A stretch of DNA of 9,110 nt from Dehalococcoidia bacterium. GTDB lineage: Bacteria; Chloroflexota; Dehalococcoidia; Dehalococcoidales; UBA1222. The stretch lies in NCBI GenBank assembly GCA_009779655.1, contig WRDV01000034.1:1-9110 (forward strand), in the 5' to 3' direction. The notes beneath the pieces are model-generated. The model was not told where the DNA came from. It ran no database searches and saw only the letters and a list, made by a program, of their open reading frames with translations. The translations under genes and the position numbers were made by a program. Every line of letters starts with the position of its first letter. Positions within the stretch are counted from its first letter, which is position 1. Shown one piece after another: positions 1 to 6,301 of the stretch.

Positions 1-187
1 GGGCCACCAATTGCTCTGTTTTGGCGTCGCGGGCGCCATTCATAAAATAACTCTTGACGCGATTGCGCAGATTAATAGCTTTGCCTACATAAATGACCTT
101 TGCGGTATCATTTTTCATGATATAGACACCGGGATTTGTTGGAAGCTGTTTCGCTCGTATCAATAGAGGGTTTAATGTGGTGGACAT
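1..187 (-). CDS. uvrC: UvrC, excinuclease ABC subunit C, N-terminal part (runs off the left edge)
   Basis: UvrC is the dual-incision nuclease of UvrABC nucleotide excision repair. Only the first 62 residues are in the window, read leftwards from an ATG at 187-185. They cover the start of the GIY-YIG nuclease domain, which makes the 3' incision: NPGVYIMK (about residues 18-25, with GVY as the GIY element), then VIYVGKAINLRNRVKSYF (31-48), which contains YVG for YIG and the catalytic-type arginine R41. This spacing and the RV-x-SYF ending are typical of UvrC rather than of a free-standing GIY-YIG protein. No Shine-Dalgarno precedes the ATG. A TAAAAT box on the minus strand (199-194) would put the transcript start at about the A of the ATG, so the mRNA may be leaderless. 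The gene diverges from the Xer recombinase gene. Identification is confident; the start is likely. Confidence 0.93.
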   Translation of the reverse strand, partial: MSTTLNPLLIRAKQLPTNPGVYIMKNDTAKVIYVGKAINLRNRVKSYFMNGARDAKTEQLVA

Positions 188-193
188 AATGCT

Positions 194-199
194 ATTTTA
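194..199 (-). promoter_or_regulatory. Candidate -10 box of uvrC (leaderless start)
   Basis: On the minus strand TAAAAT (199-194) is followed by six bases and then the uvrC ATG. Transcription would start at or within a base of the start codon. The absence of a Shine-Dalgarno upstream of uvrC fits a leaderless message. I could not find a convincing -35. Confidence 0.35.
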
Positions 200-253
200 A
201 CATAATTAGCGTGCTTGTATGCGATGGAGCGGAATACTATCCAAGATGGGTAG

Positions 254-283
254 TTGTTTGCCATATGTGTGTTATGTTAAAAT
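254..283 (+). promoter_or_regulatory. Candidate promoter of the Xer recombinase gene
   Basis: The -10 candidate is TAAAAT at 278-283, inside the right arm of the inverted repeat. A poor -35 (TTGTTT, 254-259) lies 18 bases upstream. A start near 290 would give a leader of about 20 bases containing the AGAGAGG-type ribosome binding site before the GTG. The -35 is weak, so this is tentative. Confidence 0.35.
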
Positions 284-309
284 AGCGGCAATTAACAGAG
301 AGGTGACAT

Positions 310-1221
310 GTGAGACAAGATATAGACGGCTTTTTGAACTATCTCCGTGTAGAGAAAGGTTTTTCTTCTAATACTACCTCTGCTTATGCGAATGACCTTA
401 ATCAACTGGCAACTTTCGCCGAGGATTCAGTTGCCGGTAAGGGTATTGATAATCCTGCTTGGGATTCTTTTGATCGTGCCGTTATGCTCAGCTACATGTT
501 GAATCTTAAGGAACGCGGCTATGCTCCGACTACTGTTGCACGCAAGGTGGCTGCCGCAAAGAGCTTTTTCAACTTTCTTGTGGCCGATAACAAGATTAAG
601 GTTGATCCGTCTAAGGGTATAAGTTCTCCAAAAATAGGCAAGGATTTACCTGAAACGCTGACTGTGGATCAGGTGCGCTTGCTTATTGAGCAGCCGTCCA
701 AAATAAACACCCCTGAAGCCAAGCGCGACCGTGCTATGCTGGAATTACTATATGCTAGCGGCATGCGTGTTTCTGAGCTTGTTGGATTAAATGTTGACGA
801 TATTGATATCAAGAATGGTTTCGTACGGCCGTTTGGCAAAGGCAATAAGGAACGTATGGTACCCGTGTATCCGCAGGCGTCGCAGTCGGCAGAAATTTAT
901 GTCAATGATGTGCGGCCGAGGTTTGTGCGCTCAAGCACCGAGAAAGCCTTTTTTGTCAATCAGCGCGGCGAACGCCTGACGCGCCAGGGTTTATGGCAGA
1001 TACTGAAAGGATATGCTAAGAACATCGGTTTAGAGAGTAAGGTCAAGCCGCACACATTGCGCCATAGTTTTGCAACCCATATGCTTAATGGCGGAGCGGA
1101 TTTGCGCTCAGTGCAGGAACTATTGGGGCATGCCAATATTTCAACTACTCAGATTTATACTCATTTAACATCTGAACATATACACCAGACGTACGACAAG
1201 GCTCATCCGAGAGCCAAGTGA
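310..1221 (+). CDS. xerC: Xer-type tyrosine site-specific recombinase (XerC/XerD family)
   Basis: At 303 residues this matches chromosomal XerC/XerD, which resolve chromosome dimers at dif during division. An N-terminal SAM-like core-binding domain (residues about 1-90, with FLNYLRVEKGFSSNT at the start) is followed by the catalytic domain (about 115-300). All expected catalytic residues are visible: R153 (in ASGMRVSEL), K177 (GKGNKER), H248 and R251 (HTLRHSFATH), H274 (LLGHANISTT) and the nucleophile Y283 (QIYTHLT). The start is GTG at 310, set by AGAGAGG at 297-303. An ATG two bases earlier (308) is out of frame and hits TGA at once. I cannot tell XerC from XerD, and the symbol is a family guess. 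Location beside uvrC and small housekeeping genes, with no integrase-like att site seen, favours the dimer-resolution role over a mobile-element integrase. Confidence 0.9.
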   Translation: MRQDIDGFLNYLRVEKGFSSNTTSAYANDLNQLATFAEDSVAGKGIDNPAWDSFDRAVMLSYMLNLKERGYAPTTVARKVAAAKSFFNFLVADNKIKVDPSKGISSPKIGKDLPETLTVDQVRLLIEQPSKINTPEAKRDRAMLELLYASGMRVSELVGLNVDDIDIKNGFVRPFGKGNKERMVPVYPQASQSAEIYVNDVRPRFVRSSTEKAFFVNQRGERLTRQGLWQILKGYAKNIGLESKVKPHTLRHSFATHMLNGGADLRSVQELLGHANISTTQIYTHLTSEHIHQTYDKAHPRAK

Positions 1222-1261
1222 TTTGGTGTGCCATAATATAGTTAGCGAAAGGATTCCATGT

Positions 1262-1540
1262 ATGGCTCGCAATATTCATCAGAGGCGCACAAAAAGTCAT
1301 AAGGGTGGAGCGGCTATTAGGCCGGCTGCCGGCGCTGCTCCGGAGCCGGTAGTTGCTCACATGCTTGAGCATGTTGCGGCGCCTTCTCCCACGGTTGCTG
1401 TTGTGGCCGGAAAAGGCGGCATCAGTCAGGAAGTAATGGATGCTCGCGTAGCCGAATTACCATGGGAACTGAAACGTATAGCCTGGTTTTCTGCTGGTGT
1501 CGTGATTCTGCTTATTGTATTGTGGTTTACATTACGCTAG
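1262..1540 (+). CDS. Small tail-anchored membrane protein of unknown function
   Basis: This 92-residue protein is not one I recognise. It has a basic N-terminus (MARNIHQRRTKSHKGG), an Ala/Pro/Val-rich low-complexity stretch (about 17-50), a short polar segment, and a single hydrophobic helix at the very C-terminus (about 74-90, AWFSAGVVILLIVLWF) ending in LR. That is the layout of a tail-anchored inner-membrane protein with most of its mass in the cytoplasm. The start chosen is ATG 1262, eight bases after AAAGGA (1248-1253). A longer reading from a TTG at 1223 lacks a binding site and begins one base after the upstream stop codon. The gene follows the recombinase by 40 bases on the same strand, so co-transcription is likely. 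Confidence 0.72.
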   Translation: MARNIHQRRTKSHKGGAAIRPAAGAAPEPVVAHMLEHVAAPSPTVAVVAGKGGISQEVMDARVAELPWELKRIAWFSAGVVILLIVLWFTLR

Positions 1541-1624
1541 GATGCCACAGTCCTTGAGCGCCGTTTCCGGATGTATTACTTGAGCTAACCCGCTTCCTCG
1601 TAGGCGTTTAGTTAATTTAATAAA

Positions 1625-1645
1625 TGCGCTAGGTTGCCTAGCGCA
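1625..1645 (+). promoter_or_regulatory. Hairpin directly upstream of the EF-G-like gene's ribosome binding site
   Basis: TGCGCTAGG (1625-1633) and CCTAGCGCA (1637-1645) form a perfect 9-bp stem with a TTG loop. The ribosome binding site GAGAGGG (1646-1652) begins at the very next base, and the ATG follows six bases later. No T-run follows, so it does not look like a terminator. A hairpin abutting the Shine-Dalgarno could modulate initiation or protect the 5' end of the message. Structure is seen; function is inferred. Confidence 0.6.
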
Positions 1646-1658
1646 GAGAGGGCGTTAC

Positions 1659-3734
1659 ATGAAACAGTACTCTCCGGGCAATATCCGCAACGTTGCGTTG
1701 CTGTCCCACAGCGGTGCGGGCAAAACAACGCTTTCAGAAGCCATTTTATTTACTGCCGGTGTTACTAATCGCATTGGCAAGATAGATGCCGGCACAACTG
1801 TGTCTGACTATGATCCGGACGAAATTAAGCGCCATATTTCTATCAACTTATCTTTGTTGCCGTATGAATGGCATAGTATTAAAGTAAATATGCTTGATAC
1901 ACCGGGATACCTTGATTTTGTGGGTGAAGTCAAGGCCGCCGTGCGTGTTACGGAGGGTGCCGTTGTGCTTGCATCCGCTGCATCCGGTTTAGAGGTCGGT
2001 ACGGAGCTCAACTGGAATTACAGCCAAGAGTCGGGACAATCACGCATTATATTCGTCAGCAAAATGGATCGTGAAAATGCCGACTTCTTTAAGACTGTAG
2101 AACAATTCCAAACACGCTTTGGCGGACACTGTCTTCCTATCCAAATGCCTATTGGTACACATACTAGCTTTAGCGGACTCATAGATTTGGTGAGTATGAA
2201 AGCTTATGTTGGCGCTCCGGCCAAAGAATGCCCCATACCATCCGAGCTTATGGAGCAAGCCCAAATACTGCGCGGCAAACTGATGGAAGCAGTGGCCGAA
2301 AGTGATGACGCCCTTATGGAAAAATATCTTGGGGGTGAGGAACTTACTACCGATGAAATCATTAAAGGCCTGAAGCATGCTGTAGTAGAAACCAAGATTT
2401 TCCCCATTTTAACGGGCTCTGCGCTGTTGGATATAGGTGTGGGGCAGCTGATGGAAGCTATTGAAAACTATCTTCCTTCTCCGATGCAGCGAGAAATAGA
2501 CTTGTCGGCGAACTCTGCTGTCAAGGAATTGGAAGCCTCGGTATCTTCTTCTCCGGCGGCGTTAGTATTCAAAACTACGGCTGATCCATATGTGGGGAAG
2601 CTGACATATTTCCGTGTTTATTCCGGCAGTTTAGATAGTAACTCGCAGGTGTTTAACATAAATCAGAATACTACAGAGCGTATCGGGCAATTGTTTATGG
2701 TTCGCGGTAAGACGCAAGAACAGGTAGCAAAAGTGGAAGCCGGCGACATAGGAGGCGTTGCTAAGCTCAATGTTACTGTTACCGGTGATACACTTGGAAC
2801 ACAGACCAAACCGGCTAAGCTGGAAGAACTCACTTTCCCCAAGCCGGTTTACAGCGTGGCAGTATACCCAAAGACAAAGGCCGATCTAGATAAGATGGGC
2901 ACGGCATTAGCGCGTTTGGCAGAAGAGGATTTGACAATGCAAGTTAAGCGAGATGCCGGTACCGGCGAGACCATATTGTCCGGTATAGGGGACACGCAGA
3001 TGTCTGTTGCCGCGGAAAAGCTGCAGAATAAGTTTGGAGTTGGCGTTGAGCTTACAACGCCTAAGGTGCCTTATCGAGAGAGTATTACCATTGCGTCGCG
3101 CGCTGAATACAAACATAAAAAACAAACGGGCGGGCATGGTCAGTATGGGCATGTAGTGATGAGCTTTGAGCCGTTGCCGCAAGGCCTTGAAAACGAGTTT
3201 GAAAACAAAGTAGTTGGCGGTACGGTGCCTAAGAACTATGTGCCGGCCGTTGAGAAAGGTATTCAGGAAGGATTAAGAGAAGGGGCATTGGCCGGATATC
3301 CTGTTGTGGGTGTTAAGTGCATACTGGTGGATGGTAGTTATCATCCGGTTGATTCGTCTGAAATATGTTTTAAAATTGCCGGAGCAGGTGCGCTAAAACA
3401 AGGTTTGTCTGATGGCAGACCAGTGCTGCTTGAGCCTATTGTTAACATAAAAATTACGGTGCCTAATGATTTTACCGGCGATATTTTGTCGGATCTTAAT
3501 ACGAAGCGTGCTAGTGTTATGGGAATGAATCCAAGCGGCGGTATCAATGTCATTGATGCCTGTGCTCCTATGGCCGAGGTATTGCGCTATGCTACTGATC
3601 TGAAAAGCATTACTCAGGGGCGTGGCACATACACTATGGAATTTGCCAACTATAAAGAGGCGCCTGGTAATATCATGCAGAAGGTCGTGGCTGACCGTCA
3701 GGCAGAAAAAGCGAAAGAAGAAGCAGCTAAATAA
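1659..3734 (+). CDS. fusA: Elongation factor G-like translational GTPase (EF-G-2 type)
   Basis: The 691 residues have the usual EF-G length and five-domain order. The GTPase domain has P-loop SHSGAGKT (16-23), switch I region DEIKRHISI (55-62), G3 DTPG (80-83), G4 SKMD (134-137) and a GSALLDIGVG G5-like region. Domain II follows (ALVFKTTADPYVGKLTYFRV), then domain III, and domain IV with HKKQTGGHGQYGHV and DGSYHPVDSSE. H562 in this last motif matches the domain IV tip histidine (E. coli H583). The G motifs depart from canonical EF-G: HSGAGKT replaces HIDAGKT, RHIS replaces RGIT, SKMD replaces NKMD. The first is the pattern of EF-G-2/EF-G-like paralogues; in Mycobacterium smegmatis such a paralogue was reported to lack GTPase activity, whereas Thermus EF-G-2 binds ribosomes. 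Whether it is the main translocase here depends on whether another fusA exists outside the window. The ribosome binding site GAGAGGG sits six bases before the ATG. The gene is not next to rpsL/rpsG/tuf as a canonical fusA would be. Confidence 0.9.
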   Translation: MKQYSPGNIRNVALLSHSGAGKTTLSEAILFTAGVTNRIGKIDAGTTVSDYDPDEIKRHISINLSLLPYEWHSIKVNMLDTPGYLDFVGEVKAAVRVTEGAVVLASAASGLEVGTELNWNYSQESGQSRIIFVSKMDRENADFFKTVEQFQTRFGGHCLPIQMPIGTHTSFSGLIDLVSMKAYVGAPAKECPIPSELMEQAQILRGKLMEAVAESDDALMEKYLGGEELTTDEIIKGLKHAVVETKIFPILTGSALLDIGVGQLMEAIENYLPSPMQREIDLSANSAVKELEASVSSSPAALVFKTTADPYVGKLTYFRVYSGSLDSNSQVFNINQNTTERIGQLFMVRGKTQEQVAKVEAGDIGGVAKLNVTVTGDTLGTQTKPAKLEELTFPKPVYSVAVYPKTKADLDKMGTALARLAEEDLTMQVKRDAGTGETILSGIGDTQMSVAAEKLQNKFGVGVELTTPKVPYRESITIASRAEYKHKKQTGGHGQYGHVVMSFEPLPQGLENEFENKVVGGTVPKNYVPAVEKGIQEGLREGALAGYPVVGVKCILVDGSYHPVDSSEICFKIAGAGALKQGLSDGRPVLLEPIVNIKITVPNDFTGDILSDLNTKRASVMGMNPSGGINVIDACAPMAEVLRYATDLKSITQGRGTYTMEFANYKEAPGNIMQKVVADRQAEKAKEEAAK

Positions 3735-3876
3735 GGCTTTAGATAATACTGCGTTAGAAAGGGCTTATAAGGGGTAATCCCGATTTAATGCTTTCAGTGA
3801 GTACTGTCGTTTAACTATTGGTTTGTCCGAAAATGGAACAATGGGTGCTAGGCAGATGTGCCGGAATATAGAATAA

Positions 3877-4500
3877 ATGGACACAAAAACTGCGTTTGTA
3901 ATTTGTATAGCTGTATTAACTTTATGCCTCATAGTTACTGTCTTCGCGCTCTTACAGGCAGCAACAAGAAAGCGGAAATGGAAAAAGAGAATGCCGCAAA
4001 CATTTTTCATAGCAGATACACATTTTGATGATAGTTATGCTGCTAGAAAGAGTCCTTTTCGTTCCAGGCGGATAATGAATGTAGTTCTGTACCGAAATTG
4101 GAATCGCAAGGTATCAAAATATGATACGGTTTATATTCTAGGCGACTTTGCCGTTCGCCATCGCTGGGATTATTGGAAACACATACTAAACGGGCGCAAG
4201 ATATTCATTAAGGGCAATCATGATTCATTCGGCGATAAAGAAAAAGAGTACGAAGCGTTTGGCGGCATACAGTTTCTGCTATTGCATGATCCTTGCAGAG
4301 TTCCACCAGATTATACAGGCTGGGCTATTCACGGACATATCCACGAATCATATATGGTAAACAAAGGGCGCAGATTATTCTGTGTTAGCGCTATGGCTCT
4401 GCATTATAGCCCAATAAATTCTTATGAAGTTATAAGGCTGGTGAAAAAGGCAGAGGCAGAGTTAGCCAAGAAAATGGAGCCGTCGGCTAAGTGGAATTAG
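3877..4500 (+). CDS. Membrane-anchored metallophosphoesterase, copy 1
   Basis: This 207-residue protein has one N-terminal hydrophobic helix (about 6-27) followed by the very basic RKRKWKKR. By the positive-inside rule this leaves the enzyme on the cytoplasmic face, tethered to the membrane. The rest is a small calcineurin-like phosphoesterase with its metal-binding motifs in order: D47-x-H49 (IADTHFD), G89-D90, G113-N-H-D116, H137 (LLLHD) and H152-G-H-x-H156. The compact form and the WNRKV, LNGRK and GNHD blocks resemble the predicted-phosphoesterase family COG4186; its substrate is unknown. A TAA stop lies in frame immediately before the ATG. No good Shine-Dalgarno is visible. The gene is 142 bases downstream of the EF-G-like gene, and the intervening DNA shows no clear promoter or terminator. 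It abuts its duplicate: its TAG stop is followed at once by the next ATG. Confidence 0.85.
   Translation: MDTKTAFVICIAVLTLCLIVTVFALLQAATRKRKWKKRMPQTFFIADTHFDDSYAARKSPFRSRRIMNVVLYRNWNRKVSKYDTVYILGDFAVRHRWDYWKHILNGRKIFIKGNHDSFGDKEKEYEAFGGIQFLLLHDPCRVPPDYTGWAIHGHIHESYMVNKGRRLFCVSAMALHYSPINSYEVIRLVKKAEAELAKKMEPSAKWN
3946..3985 (+). repeat. 40-bp exact direct repeat, copy 1 (inside phosphoesterase copy 1)
   Basis: This block begins GCGCTCTTACAGGCAG, ends AAATGGAAAA and recurs exactly at 4570-4609. The offset is 624 bases, which equals the length of the first phosphoesterase gene. It encodes the end of the membrane helix and the basic stretch after it, and is the best-conserved part of the tandem duplication. 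Confidence 0.9.
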
Positions 4501-5226
4501 ATGGACACAACAACCATGCTTCTAGTTTGTATAGACATATTATCTTTGTGCCTTATAATTACTGTCTTTGCGCTCTTACAGGCAGCAACAAGAAAGCGGA
4601 AATGGAAAAGGAGACCTCCGCAGATATTCTTCATAGCAGACACACATTTTGACTCTCGCAAGAATTCTCGATTGCGTCGATTTCGCTCAGTACGAAATAT
4701 GAATGGAGTTATGTGCATTAGGTGGAATAGAACTGTCGCCCCTCAGGACACAGTCTACTTTCTGGGAGATTTTGCGAATCACCGAACGAAGATTTGGTGG
4801 AACAGGCTAAATGGGCGCAAAATTCACATACGCGGCAATCATGACCGTGGCAGAGGTTGCCATCTTGATTTTGTTACATTTGGCGGCATCCAATTTTATC
4901 TTGTTCATAATTATCGCCATGTTCCAAAAGCATATCAAGGATGGGTTATTCATGGGCACAGTCATCATGCGCCATTCGTTAATGCTAAGGAGCAACGGAT
5001 ATGCGTCTGCGCCAATAGAATCGCATATAAGCCGATTAACGCTAGCGCGATATTAAAGAGAGTAGCTAAAGTGGATACTTCATCCGCTAACAGTATTGAT
5101 AAAGAAAAAAGTACGCCGCAATCAAAATATTTAAAAAGTTGTAAGTACACTTACTGTTCATATTGTAATTCTTCGGTTAGCAAGTATGCTAAAAAATGCC
5201 CCGGTTGTAACGCTAGCGTTAATTAA
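4501..5226 (+). CDS. Membrane-anchored metallophosphoesterase with C-terminal zinc ribbon, copy 2
   Basis: This 241-residue protein is a tandem paralogue of the preceding gene. It has the same N-terminal helix (about 6-27), basic RKRKWKRR and phosphoesterase core: D47-x-H49, G89-D90, G112-N-H-D115, H136 and H151-G-H-x-H155. Unlike copy 1 it continues past a Ser/Lys-rich linker (about 192-212) into a four-cysteine zinc-ribbon-like tail, C219-x2-C222-x10-C233-x2-C236 (CSYCNSSVSKYAKKCPGC). Such ribbons usually bind zinc and mediate nucleic-acid or protein contact; the partner here is unknown. The ATG directly abuts the upstream TAG, so translation is probably coupled; only a weak GTGGA lies before it. 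It converges on prmC with a 43-base gap. The cysteine tail and the insertion-free core suggest an intact gene rather than a decaying copy. Confidence 0.86.
   Translation: MDTTTMLLVCIDILSLCLIITVFALLQAATRKRKWKRRPPQIFFIADTHFDSRKNSRLRRFRSVRNMNGVMCIRWNRTVAPQDTVYFLGDFANHRTKIWWNRLNGRKIHIRGNHDRGRGCHLDFVTFGGIQFYLVHNYRHVPKAYQGWVIHGHSHHAPFVNAKEQRICVCANRIAYKPINASAILKRVAKVDTSSANSIDKEKSTPQSKYLKSCKYTYCSYCNSSVSKYAKKCPGCNASVN
4570..4609 (+). repeat. 40-bp exact direct repeat, copy 2 (inside phosphoesterase copy 2)
   Basis: Identical to 3946-3985 and in the same reading-frame position of the second gene. The flanking sequence is also clearly related from the ATGGACACA start codons through the IADTHFD motif, then diverges progressively, as expected of an older gene duplication in which this segment is conserved or gene-converted. 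Confidence 0.9.
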
Positions 5227-5269
5227 GAAACGGGATAAGTATTGAGCGAGTTGGAATCAAAGCTTGGCT

Positions 5270-6094
5270 TTACAAATGCCCGCATACTACTCTTTCAATA
5301 CCTGCCAAGTCTCTGATCGTTTCGATGCGGGCTGATGGCAGATATGACTGCAGCATTCGTACTACGTCCTCCGCTTGCCCATAACCGATTTCAAGTAATA
5401 CACTGCCGCCTTTGCGGATTTTGTCTGGCAGCATGGCACAAAGACGTTTGATTACAACCAATCCTTGGGCGCCGCCATCCAGCGCCAAATGTGGTTCCGC
5501 GCTGTTTGAGCAGTCGTTTGATTTAACATAAGGCAAGTTGGCCACCAGTAAATCTACTGCTTCAGGGAGAGGTTTCAATAAGTCTCCGTTTACGAAGGTA
5601 ATGAGTGGCGCAACCGTGTGACGTATGGCATTGTCGCGCGCTACATCCAGCGCCTCCGGCGAGATGTCAACAGCGTATACTTTTGCATCGTGCAGATTGA
5701 CAGCAAGTGTTACGGCAATGGCGCCGCTACCAGTGCCTATGTCGGCAATAACAGGCGATGACATAGCGCTCGCCATCACGATGGCTTTTTCCACCAAAAG
5801 TTCAGTTTCAGGGCGTGGTATCAGCACATGTGAATTGACGATAAAACTTAGCTTATAAAACTCGCGCCGTCCGACGATATATGCTAATGGCTCGCCATTT
5901 AGTCTTCGGTCAAGCAAAGTTTGGATGGAGAGTTGTTCTTTGTCAGAAATCATTCTATCGTAGCTAAGGAACAGCTCTATGGCATTTTGATCTAGAGCAT
6001 GACGCAGTAGTAGTTCTGCTTCTAATTTGTAGTCATCAATATGCGAATGAGAGAGGCAATTTTGGATATGCCGGAGAATCTCTTTCAGCTTCAT
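5270..6094 (-). CDS. prmC: PrmC (HemK), release factor glutamine N5-methyltransferase
   Basis: PrmC methylates the glutamine of the GGQ motif in release factors RF1 and RF2, using S-adenosylmethionine, and so raises termination efficiency. The 274 residues match the family length. There is an N-terminal helical substrate-binding domain (about 1-85), then RPETELLVE (94-102), the AdoMet-binding loop IADIGTGSGAIAVTLA (116-131), acidic VDIS (142-145), and the catalytic motif as NLPY (186-189). Most PrmC proteins have NPPY; the proline-to-leucine form also occurs in some lineages and keeps the key Asn and Tyr. The ATG at 6094 is preceded by TAGGAT. Its substrate gene prfA lies upstream on the same strand, but 1.4 kb away, separated by antisense genes, so prmC probably needs its own promoter, which I could not identify between 6095 and 6300. 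Confidence 0.95.
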   Translation of the reverse strand: MKLKEILRHIQNCLSHSHIDDYKLEAELLLRHALDQNAIELFLSYDRMISDKEQLSIQTLLDRRLNGEPLAYIVGRREFYKLSFIVNSHVLIPRPETELLVEKAIVMASAMSSPVIADIGTGSGAIAVTLAVNLHDAKVYAVDISPEALDVARDNAIRHTVAPLITFVNGDLLKPLPEAVDLLVANLPYVKSNDCSNSAEPHLALDGGAQGLVVIKRLCAMLPDKIRKGGSVLLEIGYGQAEDVVRMLQSYLPSARIETIRDLAGIERVVCGHL

Positions 6095-6233
6095 GCCAAA
6101 TCCTAGAGGAGTATTTTTCTGTCATTTTTTGTCATTTCGTGCCTAGTATTTTCGTAAATAATCTCTTGTTTTGTTTGGTTTATGCCATTACTGCATATAA
6201 AAATGCCAGAATAATGCCACATAAATCCCGAAA

Positions 6234-6261
6234 AGTCCAATATGTATTGGACTCATACATA
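6234..6261. promoter_or_regulatory. Overlapping palindromes upstream of the hicA promoter (candidate HicB operator)
   Basis: Two perfect inverted repeats overlap here. AGTCCAATA (6234-6242) and TATTGGACT (6245-6253) have a 2-base centre. TATGTAT (6241-6247) and ATACATA (6255-6261) have a 7-base centre. They end four bases before the -35 box of the hicA promoter. HicB antitoxins with a ribbon-helix-helix domain bind palindromes near their own promoter and repress it, so this is a plausible autoregulatory site. The repeats are seen; HicB binding is inferred. Confidence 0.6.
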
Positions 6262-6265
6262 ATGC

Positions 6266-6294
6266 TTGACTTTTACACAAAGATTGCGTATAAT
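6266..6294 (+). promoter_or_regulatory. Near-consensus sigma-70 promoter of hicA
   Basis: The -35 is TTGACT (6266-6271), one mismatch from consensus. The spacer is 17 bases and the -10 is a perfect TATAAT (6289-6294). This is the best promoter in the window. Transcription should start at about 6301-6302, essentially at the A of the hicA ATG, so the toxin message is probably leaderless. The AGGA at 6297-6300 is too close to the ATG to act as a Shine-Dalgarno. Confidence 0.8.
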
Positions 6295-6301
6295 ACAGGA
6301 A

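Larger units (their letters stand above)
191..286. repeat. 15-bp perfect inverted repeat in the uvrC/xer divergent region
   Basis: GCTATTTTAACATAA at 191-205 is the exact reverse complement of TTATGTTAAAATAGC at 272-286, with 66 bases between. Each arm contains a TTAAAAT (-10-like) box pointing outwards, one towards uvrC and one towards the recombinase gene. The repeat could therefore be two matched promoter cores, a paired operator, or both. The pairing is seen directly; the role is inference. Confidence 0.7.

Noticed and set aside
1258..1302. Short frame from ATG 1258, overlapping the start of the small membrane protein
   Set aside because: Only 14 codons, in a different frame; ATG 1262 fits the ribosome binding site as well and opens a 92-residue frame with a clear membrane helix.
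3735..3876. Possible remnant of an earlier phosphoesterase copy (GAAAATGGA at 3829-3837 and GGAATATAG near 3863 recall the end of copy 1)
   Set aside because: The shared stretches are only about 9 bases, differently spaced, with no trace of catalytic motifs. Chance similarity is as likely.
3765..4010. Minus-strand open frame of 81 codons over the gap and the start of phosphoesterase copy 1
   Set aside because: Most of it is antisense to a well-supported gene, and the same antisense peptide pattern recurs opposite copy 2 because the DNA is duplicated. No known domain is visible.
4811..5056. Hydrophobic 81-codon frame inside phosphoesterase copy 2
   Set aside because: It lies wholly within the coding region in another frame, with no ribosome binding site; the hydrophobicity is a by-product of frame shift.
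5259..5271. AAAGC-TTG-GCTTT hairpin between phosphoesterase copy 2 and prmC as a terminator
   Set aside because: The stem is only 5 bp, it overlaps the prmC stop codon, and no T-run follows on either strand.
6182..6219. Three ATGCCA direct repeats (6182, 6203, 6214) as an iteron or operator set
   Set aside because: Six bases in AT-rich DNA at uneven spacing is not enough to distinguish from chance.
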